The translations under genes and the position numbers were made by a program. DNA of 64,000 nucleotides from Flavobacterium segetis. Lineage in GTDB: Bacteria > Bacteroidota > Bacteroidia > Flavobacteriales > Flavobacteriaceae. Positions 1 through 7,747 of the stretch are shown here, one piece after another (position 1 is the first letter of the stretch; each line of letters starts with the position of its first letter). Location of the stretch: assembly GCF_900129575.1 (NCBI RefSeq), contig NZ_FQWE01000004.1, positions 124,001-188,000 of the forward strand, read 5' to 3'. Below the pieces are notes generated by a model that saw only the letters and a program-made list of their open reading frames with translations, ran no database searches and had not been told where the DNA came from.

Positions 1-135
1 TTACCTATAAACATTACAGGCTTTGAAATTCAAAATGAAATGCAAGCAATTGCTTTTATGGTAGTAACTGAGGAGAATATGATTGGTGTTCGCGATGCTT
101 TAAAACCTCATCGAGGTGAAATTTACGAGGCATAA
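1..135 (+). CDS. C-terminal 44 residues of an unidentified protein
   Basis: Frame 1 is open from the left edge to a TAA at 133-135 and ends with the residues KPHRGEIYEA. The start lies outside the window. The fragment is acidic to neutral, has no membrane segment and is followed directly by a strong bidirectional terminator, so it is the true 3' end of a plus-strand gene convergent with recQ. I do not recognise the family from these 44 residues and assign no function. Confidence 0.6.
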   Translation, partial: LPINITGFEIQNEMQAIAFMVVTEENMIGVRDALKPHRGEIYEA

Positions 136-148
136 ATTCCAAATATAA

Positions 149-192
149 AAATCCCAAATTCCAATATTTAACTCAATTGGAATTTGGGATTT
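149..192. terminator. Bidirectional terminator between convergent genes
   Basis: There is a perfect 17-bp inverted repeat, arms 149-165 and 176-192, with a 10-base loop. It is flanked by A-rich sequence on the left and T-rich sequence on the right. It lies between the plus-strand stop at 135 and the recQ stop at 214, so it can end transcription from both sides. Confidence 0.85.
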
Positions 193-213
193 ATCTTTAT
201 TGAAGTTTACTTT

Positions 214-2409
214 TTAATTGGCCACTTCACTTATAAACTTGATTCTCATCAATCTTAATTCATCAACATCGTAATCACCTTCGAATTCTTTCAGTGCTTT
301 TTCAATACTATCTGTTTCAGATTCCATAAAATAGTCATGAATTTCTTCTTGCTGATCGTCGTCCAGCATGTCATCAACCCAATATTTGATATTTAATTTA
401 GTTCCTGAATAAACAATCTGCTCCATTTCTTTTATTAGAGCGTCCATATTTATTCCTTTAGCGGAAGCAATATCAACTAGTGATAGTTTACGATCTATAT
501 TTTGAATAATATAAAGCTTATTAACTGAATTAACTCCAGTAGATTTTACTACTAAATCATCAGGACGAATGATTTCATTATCATCTACATAACGATTAAT
601 TAATTCTATAAATTCTTTCCCATATTTCTTTGCTTTACCCTCGCCTACCCCATGAATATTAATCATTTCTATTTGAGAAATTGGATATTTAAGTGCCATA
701 TCTTCAAGCGAAGGATCTTGAAAAACTACAAATGGAGGAACACCCACTTTTTTAGCTACTTTTTTACGCAAATCACGCAACATACTCATTAACAACTCAT
801 CAGCGACAGCTGATGATTTAGATGCAGAAATTATTGCTTCATCTACCGTTTCATTGTATTCGTGATCTTCAGACATCATAAAAGAATGTGGATTTTCGAT
901 AAAATCTAATCCTTTTTGGGTAATCTTTACGATGCCATAGGTTTCAATATCTTTAGATAAAAACCCTGAAACTAAAACTTGTCGCAACAAAGCCATCCAA
1001 TATTTTTCATCATGATTTGAACCACAACCAAAAAATTTCTGTACATCTGTCCTGTGCGCTTTTATGACTGCATTTACGCGCCCTATTAATGTAAAAACAA
1101 CTTCTTTTGACTTGTATAAATGTTTAGTATCTCTGACAACTTGTAATAATTTAACGACTTGATCTTGAGCCTCAACTTTCGTTTTTGGATTTCTAACATT
1201 GTCATCCATATTGGCTCCATCACCGGTGACATCGTCAAATTCTTCACCAAAATAATGGAGTAAAAATTTACGTCTTGACATAGAGGTTTCGGCGTAAGCC
1301 ACAACTTCTTGCAACAAAGCAAATCCTATTTCTTGTTCAGCAACAGGTTTGCCGGACATGAATTTCTCTAACTTCTCTACATCTTTATAGGAATAGTACG
1401 CTAGACAATGGCCTTCGCCTCCATCTCGTCCACCTCGCCCTGTTTCTTGATAATAACTTTCTAATGATTTTGGAATATCATGATGTATTACAAATCGCAC
1501 ATCGGGCTTATCAATTCCCATTCCAAAAGCAATTGTTGCCACCACCACATCCACATCTTCCATGAGAAACATATCTTGATGCTTGGCTCGAGTTTTTGCA
1601 TCTAAACCCGCATGATATGGAACCGCACTAATACCGTTCACTTGCAAAACTTCAGCGATTGCCTCCACTTTCTTACGACTAAGACAGTATATAATTCCCG
1701 ACTTTCCTTTATTTTGCTTAATAAATCGGATAATATCTGATTCGATATTTTTAGTTTTTGTACGAATTTCGTAGTATAGATTGGGTCTGTTAAATGATGC
1801 TTTAAAAGTTGTAGCATCAGTCATATCAAGGTTTTTTAAGATATCCTCTTGCACCTTTGGTGTTGCTGTAGCAGTCAAACCAATTATAGGAACATCTCCT
1901 AATTGTTTGATGATGTGCTTGAGATTTCTATATTCTGGTCTAAAATCATGACCCCATTCTGAAATACAATGCGCTTCATCAATTGCCACAAATGAAATTT
2001 TTACATTTTTAAGAAAATTAACGTACTCCTCTTTTGTCAAGGATTCGGGTGCTACATAAAGTAATTTTGTAATACCAGAAGTTATGTCTTTTTTAACTTG
2101 AGTAATTTCGGTTTTGTTTAATGATGAGTTTAAAACGTGAGCCACACCGTGTTCTGACGATAGGCTTCTAATCGCATCAACCTGATTTTTCATTAAAGCA
2201 ATTAAAGGTGAAACAACTATTGCAGTTCCTTCTTGAACTAAAGCAGGTAATTGATAACAAAGTGACTTTCCACCGCCTGTAGGCATGATGACAAACGTAT
2301 TTTCCTTATTGAGTATACTCTTGATAACTTGTTCCTGCAATCCTTTGAATTGGCTAAAGCCAAAATACTTCTTTAATTCCTTATATATATCAATTTCGTT
2401 TGGATTCAT
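214..2409 (-). CDS. recQ: ATP-dependent DNA helicase RecQ, 731 aa
   Basis: This is a superfamily 2 3'-5' DNA helicase of recombinational repair. Walker A PTGGGKS is at residues 43-49 and DEAH at 144-147, followed by CISEWGHDFRPEY. The GLTATAT motif is near 177 and the second RecA domain ends with QETGRGGRDG near 321-330. An RQC-type region, an HRDC domain at about 525-600 and a C-terminal helical extension follow. The four zinc-binding cysteines expected around residues 375-405 are absent: the stretch reads SRRKFLLHYFGEE then TGDGANMDDN. The ATG at 2409 is chosen because the reading frame upstream to 2475 runs through the recQ promoter, and MNPNEIDIYKELKKYFGF is a normal RecQ start. Confidence 0.95.
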   Translation of the reverse strand: MNPNEIDIYKELKKYFGFSQFKGLQEQVIKSILNKENTFVIMPTGGGKSLCYQLPALVQEGTAIVVSPLIALMKNQVDAIRSLSSEHGVAHVLNSSLNKTEITQVKKDITSGITKLLYVAPESLTKEEYVNFLKNVKISFVAIDEAHCISEWGHDFRPEYRNLKHIIKQLGDVPIIGLTATATPKVQEDILKNLDMTDATTFKASFNRPNLYYEIRTKTKNIESDIIRFIKQNKGKSGIIYCLSRKKVEAIAEVLQVNGISAVPYHAGLDAKTRAKHQDMFLMEDVDVVVATIAFGMGIDKPDVRFVIHHDIPKSLESYYQETGRGGRDGGEGHCLAYYSYKDVEKLEKFMSGKPVAEQEIGFALLQEVVAYAETSMSRRKFLLHYFGEEFDDVTGDGANMDDNVRNPKTKVEAQDQVVKLLQVVRDTKHLYKSKEVVFTLIGRVNAVIKAHRTDVQKFFGCGSNHDEKYWMALLRQVLVSGFLSKDIETYGIVKITQKGLDFIENPHSFMMSEDHEYNETVDEAIISASKSSAVADELLMSMLRDLRKKVAKKVGVPPFVVFQDPSLEDMALKYPISQIEMINIHGVGEGKAKKYGKEFIELINRYVDDNEIIRPDDLVVKSTGVNSVNKLYIIQNIDRKLSLVDIASAKGINMDALIKEMEQIVYSGTKLNIKYWVDDMLDDDQQEEIHDYFMESETDSIEKALKEFEGDYDVDELRLMRIKFISEVAN

Positions 2410-2432
2410 TCTGTAATTTGTGGTAATTTGTT

Positions 2433-2440
2433 TAAATTTG
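2433..2440 (+). promoter_or_regulatory. Possible -7 element for kdsD
   Basis: TAAATTTG fits the Bacteroidetes TAnnTTTG -7 consensus and lies 54 bases before the proposed kdsD TTG start. No TTTG sits at the right distance upstream. The same bases belong to three 10-bp-spaced AATTTG motifs (2411-2440), so the match may be fortuitous. Confidence 0.3.
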
Positions 2441-2447
2441 CGACATC

Positions 2448-2478
2448 TAAAGATACAAATTTCTTTGAAACACACAAA
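2448..2478 (-). promoter_or_regulatory. recQ promoter (TTTG-N19-TATCTTTA)
   Basis: On the minus strand TTTG (2478-2475) is followed after 19 bases by TATCTTTA (2455-2448), one mismatch from the Bacteroidetes TAnnTTTG -7 box. Transcription would start near 2441, about 30 bases before the ATG at 2409. This supports the shorter recQ start. The element overlaps the leader of the divergent kdsD gene. Confidence 0.55.
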
Positions 2479-2493
2479 TTTAAAAATTCTGTT

Positions 2494-3459
2494 TTGATTA
2501 CAAGAGAAAATATATTGGCTAGTGCCAAAAAAACAATCTTATCGGAAAGTCAATCTATCGCAAAATTAGCGGATTACCTTGATGAAAGCTTTATCGATGC
2601 AGCAGAAAAAATATATAATTCCACAGGACGATTAGTTATTACGGGGATAGGTAAAAGCGCAATAATAGCTCAAAAGATGGTTGCTTCATTCAATTCTACT
2701 GGAACTCCGTCACTTTTTTTACATGCTTCAGAGGCAATTCACGGTGATTTAGGCATGATTCAAAATGAAGATGTTATTATATGTATATCTAAAAGTGGCA
2801 ACAGCCCCGAAATTAAAGTTCTTGTTCCATTATTGAAACGATTTGGAAATATCTTGGTCGCTATCACAGGAAACATGACTTCTTTCTTAGCAAAAGGTTC
2901 AGATATTGTTCTCAACACAACCGTTGATTCCGAGTCCTGCCCTAACAATCTAGCACCCACAAATAGCACAACAGCACAGCTAGTTATGGGCGATGCTCTT
3001 GTGGTTTGTCTTATGGAAATGCGTGGTTTTCAGCCTCAAGATTTTGCTATTTATCATCCTGGAGGTGCTTTAGGTAAGAAACTATTACTAAAAGTAAAAG
3101 ACATGCTGGAAAACTCATTAAAACCCCAAGTGAATCCAGATGCACCAATAAAAAAAGTTATTTTCGAAATCTCTGAGAAGCGACTTGGAGTTACTGCTGT
3201 TGTAGATAATGACAAAGTAATTGGTATCATTACCGATGGTGATATCAGAAGAATGCTTAACGAGAGAGATTCATTTACCGAATTAACTGCAAAAGATATA
3301 ATGACAATAAATCCAAAAATGACCTCATCTAATGAAATGGTTGTTGAAGCACTAAATATAATGGAAGACTTTTCCATCACTCAACTAGTTGTTGTTGACA
3401 ACGGAGAATATAAAGGAGTACTGCATTTACATGATATTTTAAAAGAAGGAATAGTATAA
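2494..3459 (+). CDS. kdsD: Arabinose-5-phosphate isomerase (KpsF/GutQ/KdsD family), 321 aa
   Basis: The enzyme converts ribulose 5-phosphate to arabinose 5-phosphate, the first step to Kdo for lipopolysaccharide. An N-terminal SIS domain (about residues 25-165) carries TGIGKSAIIA, HASEAIHGDLG and SKSGNSPE, then HPGGALGKKL leads into two CBS domains (about 190-321). The TTG at 2494 is preferred to the ATG at 2428. It gives MITRENILASAKK, the usual family beginning and a 321-residue length, whereas the ATG adds 22 residues encoded by the recQ promoter region. The gene overlaps tatC by one base (TAATG), so the two are co-transcribed. It links this operon functionally to lptB downstream and to the polysaccharide locus. 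Confidence 0.9.
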   Translation: MITRENILASAKKTILSESQSIAKLADYLDESFIDAAEKIYNSTGRLVITGIGKSAIIAQKMVASFNSTGTPSLFLHASEAIHGDLGMIQNEDVIICISKSGNSPEIKVLVPLLKRFGNILVAITGNMTSFLAKGSDIVLNTTVDSESCPNNLAPTNSTTAQLVMGDALVVCLMEMRGFQPQDFAIYHPGGALGKKLLLKVKDMLENSLKPQVNPDAPIKKVIFEISEKRLGVTAVVDNDKVIGIITDGDIRRMLNERDSFTELTAKDIMTINPKMTSSNEMVVEALNIMEDFSITQLVVVDNGEYKGVLHLHDILKEGIV

Positions 3460-4274
3460 TGGCTAAAAAAAATTTAAACGAAATGTCGTTTTTAGATCAT
3501 CTTGAAGAGCTGAGATGGTTGTTGGTTCGAAGTACGGCTGCAATATTAATATTGGCAACTTTTACTTTTTTTGTAAGTGATTACATATTTGATGTTATCA
3601 TTTTTGGTCCTACCAGTCCAAATTTTATAACCTATCGTTTATTTTGTGATTTGTCAAATCAATTGGGTTTTACAGATATTATATGTGTGACTGAAATGCC
3701 TTTTATCATTCAAAATGTAAATATGGAGGGACAAGTTAATGTTTTAATTTGGACCTGTGTAACTGCTGGATTTATTCTTGGTTTCCCTTTCATTTTATGG
3801 GAAGTATGGAAATTTATAAGTCCTGCCTTGTATACAAAAGAGAAAAAAAATGCAAAGCTATTTATTTTCTCTTCCTCTTTACTTTTTTTTCTGGGTGTCC
3901 TTTTCGGGTATTTTCTGATTGTGCCGATGTCAGTTAACTTTTTTGCAACTTTTACAATTAGTAGTGTTGTACAAAATCAATTTAGTGTGGATTCCTATAT
4001 TGGAATGGTTAAAACCAGTGTTATTGCTTGCGGATTATTTTTTGAGTTACCTATAATCATCTACTTTTTAACAAAATTAGGTTTAGTAACTCCAGAATTC
4101 TTAAGAAAATATTGGAAATATGCGGTAATTGTAATTTTAGTGGTAGCAGCAATTGTAACGCCACCAGATGTTATAAGTCAAGTAATAGTAACAATCCCTA
4201 TGTTACTAATTTACGAAGTGAGTATTTTAATTTCAAAAGTAGTAGTAAAAAATCAAAACAAAATCAATGGCTGA
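3459..4274 (+). CDS. tatC: Sec-independent protein translocase subunit TatC, 271 aa
   Basis: TatC is the membrane core of the twin-arginine export system and recognises the RR signal peptide together with TatB/TatA-type subunits. The conserved cytoplasmic N-terminal motif MSFLDHLEELRW is at residues 8-19. The rest contains six hydrophobic membrane segments, with the typical FPFILWEVWKFISPALY stretch after TM2. A roughly 40-residue periplasmic insertion between TM1 and TM2 contains cysteines. The start codon overlaps the kdsD stop, and the last 8 bases overlap the next gene. No tatA or tatB homologue is present in this window. Confidence 0.95.
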   Translation: MAKKNLNEMSFLDHLEELRWLLVRSTAAILILATFTFFVSDYIFDVIIFGPTSPNFITYRLFCDLSNQLGFTDIICVTEMPFIIQNVNMEGQVNVLIWTCVTAGFILGFPFILWEVWKFISPALYTKEKKNAKLFIFSSSLLFFLGVLFGYFLIVPMSVNFFATFTISSVVQNQFSVDSYIGMVKTSVIACGLFFELPIIIYFLTKLGLVTPEFLRKYWKYAVIVILVVAAIVTPPDVISQVIVTIPMLLIYEVSILISKVVVKNQNKING

Positions 4275-4620
4275 TATTATAGAAGAATTTAATGAATATC
4301 GTTCTAAAATGAACGAAAAATTACTGGCTGACAATAATAAAATTGTTAAGCGAATTTTCAATTTAGATACTAATGCATATGCTGCAGGCGCATTAGATGT
4401 AAAAACTAAAGAATTACTTGGACTAGTTGCATCAGCAGTTTTGCGTTGTGATGATTGTGTAAAATACCATCTTGAAACTAGTCACAAAGAAGGTGTCACT
4501 AAAGAGGAAATGATGGAAGCTATGGGTATTGCTACATTAGTTGGTGGAACCATCGTAGTTCCTCATTTACGTAGAGCTTACGAATTTTGGGAAGCTCTTG
4601 AAGAAAATGCAACAAAATAA
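4267..4620 (+). CDS. Carboxymuconolactone decarboxylase / AhpD-like protein, 117 aa
   Basis: This is a small all-helical protein of the CMD/AhpD superfamily. It has the redox-type motif RCDDCVKYHLETSHKEG, with the CxxC cysteines about three residues before a conserved histidine as in AhpD. Length and the GGTIVVPHLRRAYEFW ending are typical of the short Bacteroidetes members. It overlaps tatC by 8 bases and is the last gene of kdsD-tatC-this gene, since a hairpin follows. A peroxidase-coupled disulfide reductase role is an inference from the CxxC; the substrate is unknown. Confidence 0.85.
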   Translation: MADIIEEFNEYRSKMNEKLLADNNKIVKRIFNLDTNAYAAGALDVKTKELLGLVASAVLRCDDCVKYHLETSHKEGVTKEEMMEAMGIATLVGGTIVVPHLRRAYEFWEALEENATK

Positions 4621-4633
4621 CTTAGTGAGAATT

Positions 4634-4684
4634 GAAACCGTTTAATTTTTATTTGAATATTCAGATATCTAATTGAACGGTTTT
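4634..4684 (+). terminator. Terminator after the kdsD-tatC operon
   Basis: Arms 4634-4647 and 4671-4684 pair over 14 positions with one G/T mismatch, enclosing a 23-base AT-rich loop. The right arm ends in TTTT. It lies just after the AhpD-like stop codon and separates that operon from lptB. Confidence 0.6.
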
Positions 4685-4719
4685 ATCGCTAATTGACTAA
4701 AAAGAAAAAACATAATCAG

Positions 4720-5460
4720 ATGAAATTAAGAGCCGAAAATCTTGTCAAAACTTATAAAGGACGCAGTGTTGTTAAAGGCATTTCGGTAGAGGTGAATCAA
4801 GGTGAAATTGTTGGACTTTTAGGTCCAAACGGTGCTGGCAAAACAACTTCTTTTTACATGATCGTGGGTTTAGTGAAGCCAAATTCAGGGAATATTTATC
4901 TTGATGATTTAGATATTACGGATTACCCAATGTATAAAAGAGCACAACAGGGAATTGGTTACTTGGCACAAGAAGCATCCGTTTTTAGAAAGTTAAGTAT
5001 TGAGGATAATATTTTAAGTGTCCTACAATTAACTAAACTTTCAAAAGCAGAACAAGAAGCTAAAATGGAAAGTTTAATAGATGAATTTAGCTTAGAACAC
5101 ATCAGAACAAATCGAGGTGATTTACTTTCAGGAGGAGAGCGAAGACGAACTGAAATCGCGCGATGTCTTGCAACCGATCCAAAATTTATATTATTAGATG
5201 AGCCATTTGCAGGAGTTGATCCCGTTGCTGTAGAGGATATTCAACGTATTGTGGCTCAGTTAAAAAATAAAAATATTGGTATTTTAATTACAGATCATAA
5301 CGTTCAAGAAACGCTAGCTATTACTGATAAAACGTACTTAATGTTTGAAGGAGGGATCTTAAAAGCAGGGATTCCAGAAGAATTAGTAGAAGATGAAATG
5401 GTGCGTAGGGTTTATTTAGGACAAAATTTTGAGTTGCGAAAAAAGAAATTAGAATTTTAA
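4720..5460 (+). CDS. lptB: LPS export ABC transporter ATP-binding protein LptB, 246 aa
   Basis: LptB is the cytoplasmic ATPase that drives lipopolysaccharide extraction from the inner membrane by LptFG. It shows Walker A GPNGAGKTTS, the Q-loop region YLAQEASVFRKLS, signature LSGGERRR, Walker B FILLDEPFAGVDP and switch ITDHNVQET. The EASVFRKL and FAGVDPVAVEDIQ stretches are specific to LptB within the ABC family. The ATG at 4720 follows an A-rich leader and gives MKLRAENLVKTYKGR; a TTG at 4693 in the same frame would add nine lysine-rich residues and cannot be excluded. No lptF/G gene is adjacent, which is common in this phylum. Confidence 0.93.
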   Translation: MKLRAENLVKTYKGRSVVKGISVEVNQGEIVGLLGPNGAGKTTSFYMIVGLVKPNSGNIYLDDLDITDYPMYKRAQQGIGYLAQEASVFRKLSIEDNILSVLQLTKLSKAEQEAKMESLIDEFSLEHIRTNRGDLLSGGERRRTEIARCLATDPKFILLDEPFAGVDPVAVEDIQRIVAQLKNKNIGILITDHNVQETLAITDKTYLMFEGGILKAGIPEELVEDEMVRRVYLGQNFELRKKKLEF

Positions 5461-5546
5461 TTTCAACAAAATTAGTCTCAACTTAAAAAGGAAAAACCGC
5501 AAAAAATTTTAAAGCTAAATAAATAATAACCTAAAAAGATAGACAA

Positions 5547-5771
5547 ATGTCAAATAATTCAGAACCCTCAGATGAAACTAAAAGAAGATGGCATCAAGAT
5601 CCAAACAATTGGTTTTTAGGATTCTTTTATTTTAATAGAGAAGACAAGCGGATTTTTCCTCCAAAAAGAATAGCGTGGATGGGCTGGACAATAAACTTTG
5701 CAAACCCTATTTCAGTAATTACATTATTGATTTTTTTATTATTAGTTTTCACCATGGTCAACCTAAAATAA
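5547..5771 (+). CDS. Small membrane protein, DUF5808-like, 74 aa
   Basis: The first 50 residues carry the pattern WHQDPNNWFLGFFYFNREDK then IFPPKRIAWMGWTINFANP, which I recognise as the DUF5808 type of motif (dry, aromatic, with PKR..GWT.NFANP). One hydrophobic segment of about 20 residues follows near the C-terminus (VITLLIFLLLVFTMV). The predicted topology is a single-pass protein with the conserved motif on one face of the membrane. Function unknown. It stands alone between lptB and the convergent lysozyme gene. Confidence 0.7.
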   Translation: MSNNSEPSDETKRRWHQDPNNWFLGFFYFNREDKRIFPPKRIAWMGWTINFANPISVITLLIFLLLVFTMVNLK

Positions 5772-5786
5772 AATTTTGCAAAACCG

Positions 5787-6650
5787 TTATTCAACTGTTA
5801 TAAATTGCAGTTGCTGCAAATCTCCATTATAAATGTTCACGTCAACATTTCCTTTTATTCCAGGAATACTCGCTTTCTCTGTAAACTGCCAAAAAAGCCA
5901 ATCAGATTCTATTTGCTCTCGATAGAAGTTATAATTGGCAATCCAAAAAAGATAATCGGAGAACTCCTCTTTTAAAAAATCATCATAGTAACGCTCGCCT
6001 GAATAAATTATGGGTTTAACACCATAATGCGCTTCTACAGCTTTCAGCCAGCGTCTCAATCCAATTTTTAGGTTAGCAATAGATTGATTTTTAGGCAATT
6101 TTTCAATATCAAGAACTGGCGGTAAATCTCCTTTCTCAAGTTTAACCATAGAAATAAATAACTCCGCTTGTTCAAGAGAGTTTTCATTTGGTCGGTAATA
6201 ATGGTAAGCTCCTCGAATCATTTTATTTTTTTTGGCGCCAAGCCAATTACGCTTAAATTGACGATCTAAACGATCTTTGCCCACTGTGGCTCGAATAAAA
6301 ACAAAATGTAATGGATATTTATTTTCTATTGTATCTACGTATGACCAACTAATTTGTCCTTGATATTCTGAAACATCAATTCCTATGCTCTGTCCTGCGT
6401 GCTTTTCCAAAACTTGAAAATTACGAACATCAGAAATCCTTTTTGCTTCACGTTCCTCTAATACAGCTTTGTTAGATTTAAAACTAAAGTAGTACGCTAA
6501 TCCGTTTCTGTAATGGTAACCCACTGCTAAAAGCACAAGCACTAAAAAACTTAGAAGAAGATACTGAACTATTTTACCAGAAAAAAAAGAACTTTTTTTC
6601 TGAGACTTTCGAAAAGTGTTATTTCGTTTTCTAATTATTTTCTTTCTCAT
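5787..6650 (-). CDS. GH25-family lysozyme (glycosyl hydrolase), membrane-anchored, 287 aa
   Basis: An N-terminal basic stretch (MRKKIIRKRN) and one membrane segment at about residues 28-46 anchor the protein. The rest is a glycoside hydrolase family 25 barrel that would cleave the MurNAc-GlcNAc bond of peptidoglycan. Key stretches are IGIDVSEYQGQISW (about 88-101), IRATVGKDRLDRQF, GAYHYYRPNE, the catalytic DLPPVLDIEK (about 174-183) with Asp and Glu, and WQFTEK with VDVNIYNGDL at the end. Nine bases separate it from pssA upstream, so the two are likely co-transcribed. Confidence 0.9.
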   Translation of the reverse strand: MRKKIIRKRNNTFRKSQKKSSFFSGKIVQYLLLSFLVLVLLAVGYHYRNGLAYYFSFKSNKAVLEEREAKRISDVRNFQVLEKHAGQSIGIDVSEYQGQISWSYVDTIENKYPLHFVFIRATVGKDRLDRQFKRNWLGAKKNKMIRGAYHYYRPNENSLEQAELFISMVKLEKGDLPPVLDIEKLPKNQSIANLKIGLRRWLKAVEAHYGVKPIIYSGERYYDDFLKEEFSDYLFWIANYNFYREQIESDWLFWQFTEKASIPGIKGNVDVNIYNGDLQQLQFITVE

Positions 6651-6658
6651 TCAAGAAG

Positions 6659-7375
6659 CTACTTTTTAATTCTTTTGTTGTTTACGATAGAAAGTAACAC
6701 ATAGAATAAAATCAATAAGGAAATTCCTAAATACTTAAAGAAAATCAATAAAAGAAGAGAAATTATGAGGAAAGAAATTTGTAACGTATTTTCTTTGAAA
6801 CCAAACTTTTTAATTTTTAAAGAAAAAAGTGGGATTTCAGCATTTAATATATAGGCACTGAGAATTGTAATTGCGAGTAAAACGAATGGATTTGTTAAAA
6901 ATTCAATCAGAAAAAGTGAATCAGTGAATTTTAAAACTAATGGTAAACTCAATATAAAAAGTGTATTTGCAGGAGTTGGCAAACCAATGAAGGAATCCGT
7001 TTGTCGCGTATCAATATTAAAATTTGCTAAACGATAGCATGATCCTAAAGTTATTATAAAACCTAGATAAGGAAACCATTGTAAATATCCTGCAACAATA
7101 GGTGACGAATAACTAATCATCATTTGAAACATAACTAATCCAGGAACCACACCACTTGTAACCATGTCAGCTAGTGAGTCTAATTGCAATCCAAGCGGAC
7201 TTGCTACTTTCCATAAACGAGCAAAAAAACCATCAAAAAAATCCAAAAATATACCTAAAGACACAAATAAAAATGCCATTTCAAACTGTTGATTGAAAGC
7301 GAACATTAGCGCGATACATCCCGAAAAAAGATTGAGTAAAGTGATTAAATTAGGAATGTGCTTTTTAATATTCAT
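6659..7375 (-). CDS. pssA: CDP-diacylglycerol--serine O-phosphatidyltransferase, 238 aa
   Basis: This integral membrane enzyme makes phosphatidylserine, the precursor of phosphatidylethanolamine. The CDP-alcohol phosphatidyltransferase signature D-x2-DG-x2-AR-x8-G-x3-D-x3-D is present from DFFDGFFARLW to LDSLADMVTSG at about residues 45-75. Six to seven hydrophobic segments follow. The start MNIKKHIPNLITLLNLFSGC is the standard beginning of the Bacteroidetes enzyme. It precedes the lysozyme gene in the same direction. Confidence 0.93.
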   Translation of the reverse strand: MNIKKHIPNLITLLNLFSGCIALMFAFNQQFEMAFLFVSLGIFLDFFDGFFARLWKVASPLGLQLDSLADMVTSGVVPGLVMFQMMISYSSPIVAGYLQWFPYLGFIITLGSCYRLANFNIDTRQTDSFIGLPTPANTLFILSLPLVLKFTDSLFLIEFLTNPFVLLAITILSAYILNAEIPLFSLKIKKFGFKENTLQISFLIISLLLLIFFKYLGISLLILFYVLLSIVNNKRIKK

Positions 7376-7747
7376 AGGTCTTCTATTTTGTTTTTTTTGT
7401 AATCAACCTTTAATAACGCAGAATAAACGGAAATATTAAAGTTTGAATTAATAACTAAGAATGGTTTTCATCAAATTATCAGTTCCCGCAAATTTAATGT
7501 AATAAGTTCAGCAGTTGTACGTTTTTTAACGGAGATTTAATTAAAGTAATTCGGATGATATTCAAAACGGACGAATTTTTCATAATAAAAGCAACTTCAT
7601 TAACAACAGTAGTTTGGTCAGTAATCAAAATACTTTTCTACCAAACAATTCCATTTTTATCCTTTAAATATTTTCAAAAAAGAAATAAATAACGGTAATA
7701 AATAGTATATTTTTGATAAAAATTAAAAAAATATTCTATTTGTAAAA
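7376..7747. other. 372-bp gap; one weak small ORF and a possible -7 box
   Basis: This AT-rich stretch separates the divergent pssA and PorV-like genes and must hold both promoters. TATTTTTG at 7708-7715 fits TAnnTTTG 33 bases before the PorV-like ATG, without a convincing -33 partner. An ATG at 7555 opens a 45-residue frame to 7692 with a hydrophobic middle. It is not preceded by any clear signal and I do not call it a gene. Confidence 0.4.

Noticed and set aside
2410-2475. Longer RecQ start at 2475
   Set aside because: The extra 22 residues are encoded by the promoter region, and the reading of TTTG-N19-TATCTTTA puts transcription start downstream of that ATG.
2428-2493. ATG start for kdsD at 2428
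   Set aside because: The added residues do not resemble the family; the TTG at 2494 gives the usual N-terminus and length.
4693-4719. TTG start for lptB at 4693
   Set aside because: It adds only a short lysine-rich stretch; the ATG at 4720 follows an A-rich leader. This is a preference, not proof.
7555-7692. Calling the 45-residue frame a gene
   Set aside because: No translation signal or homology argument supports it.
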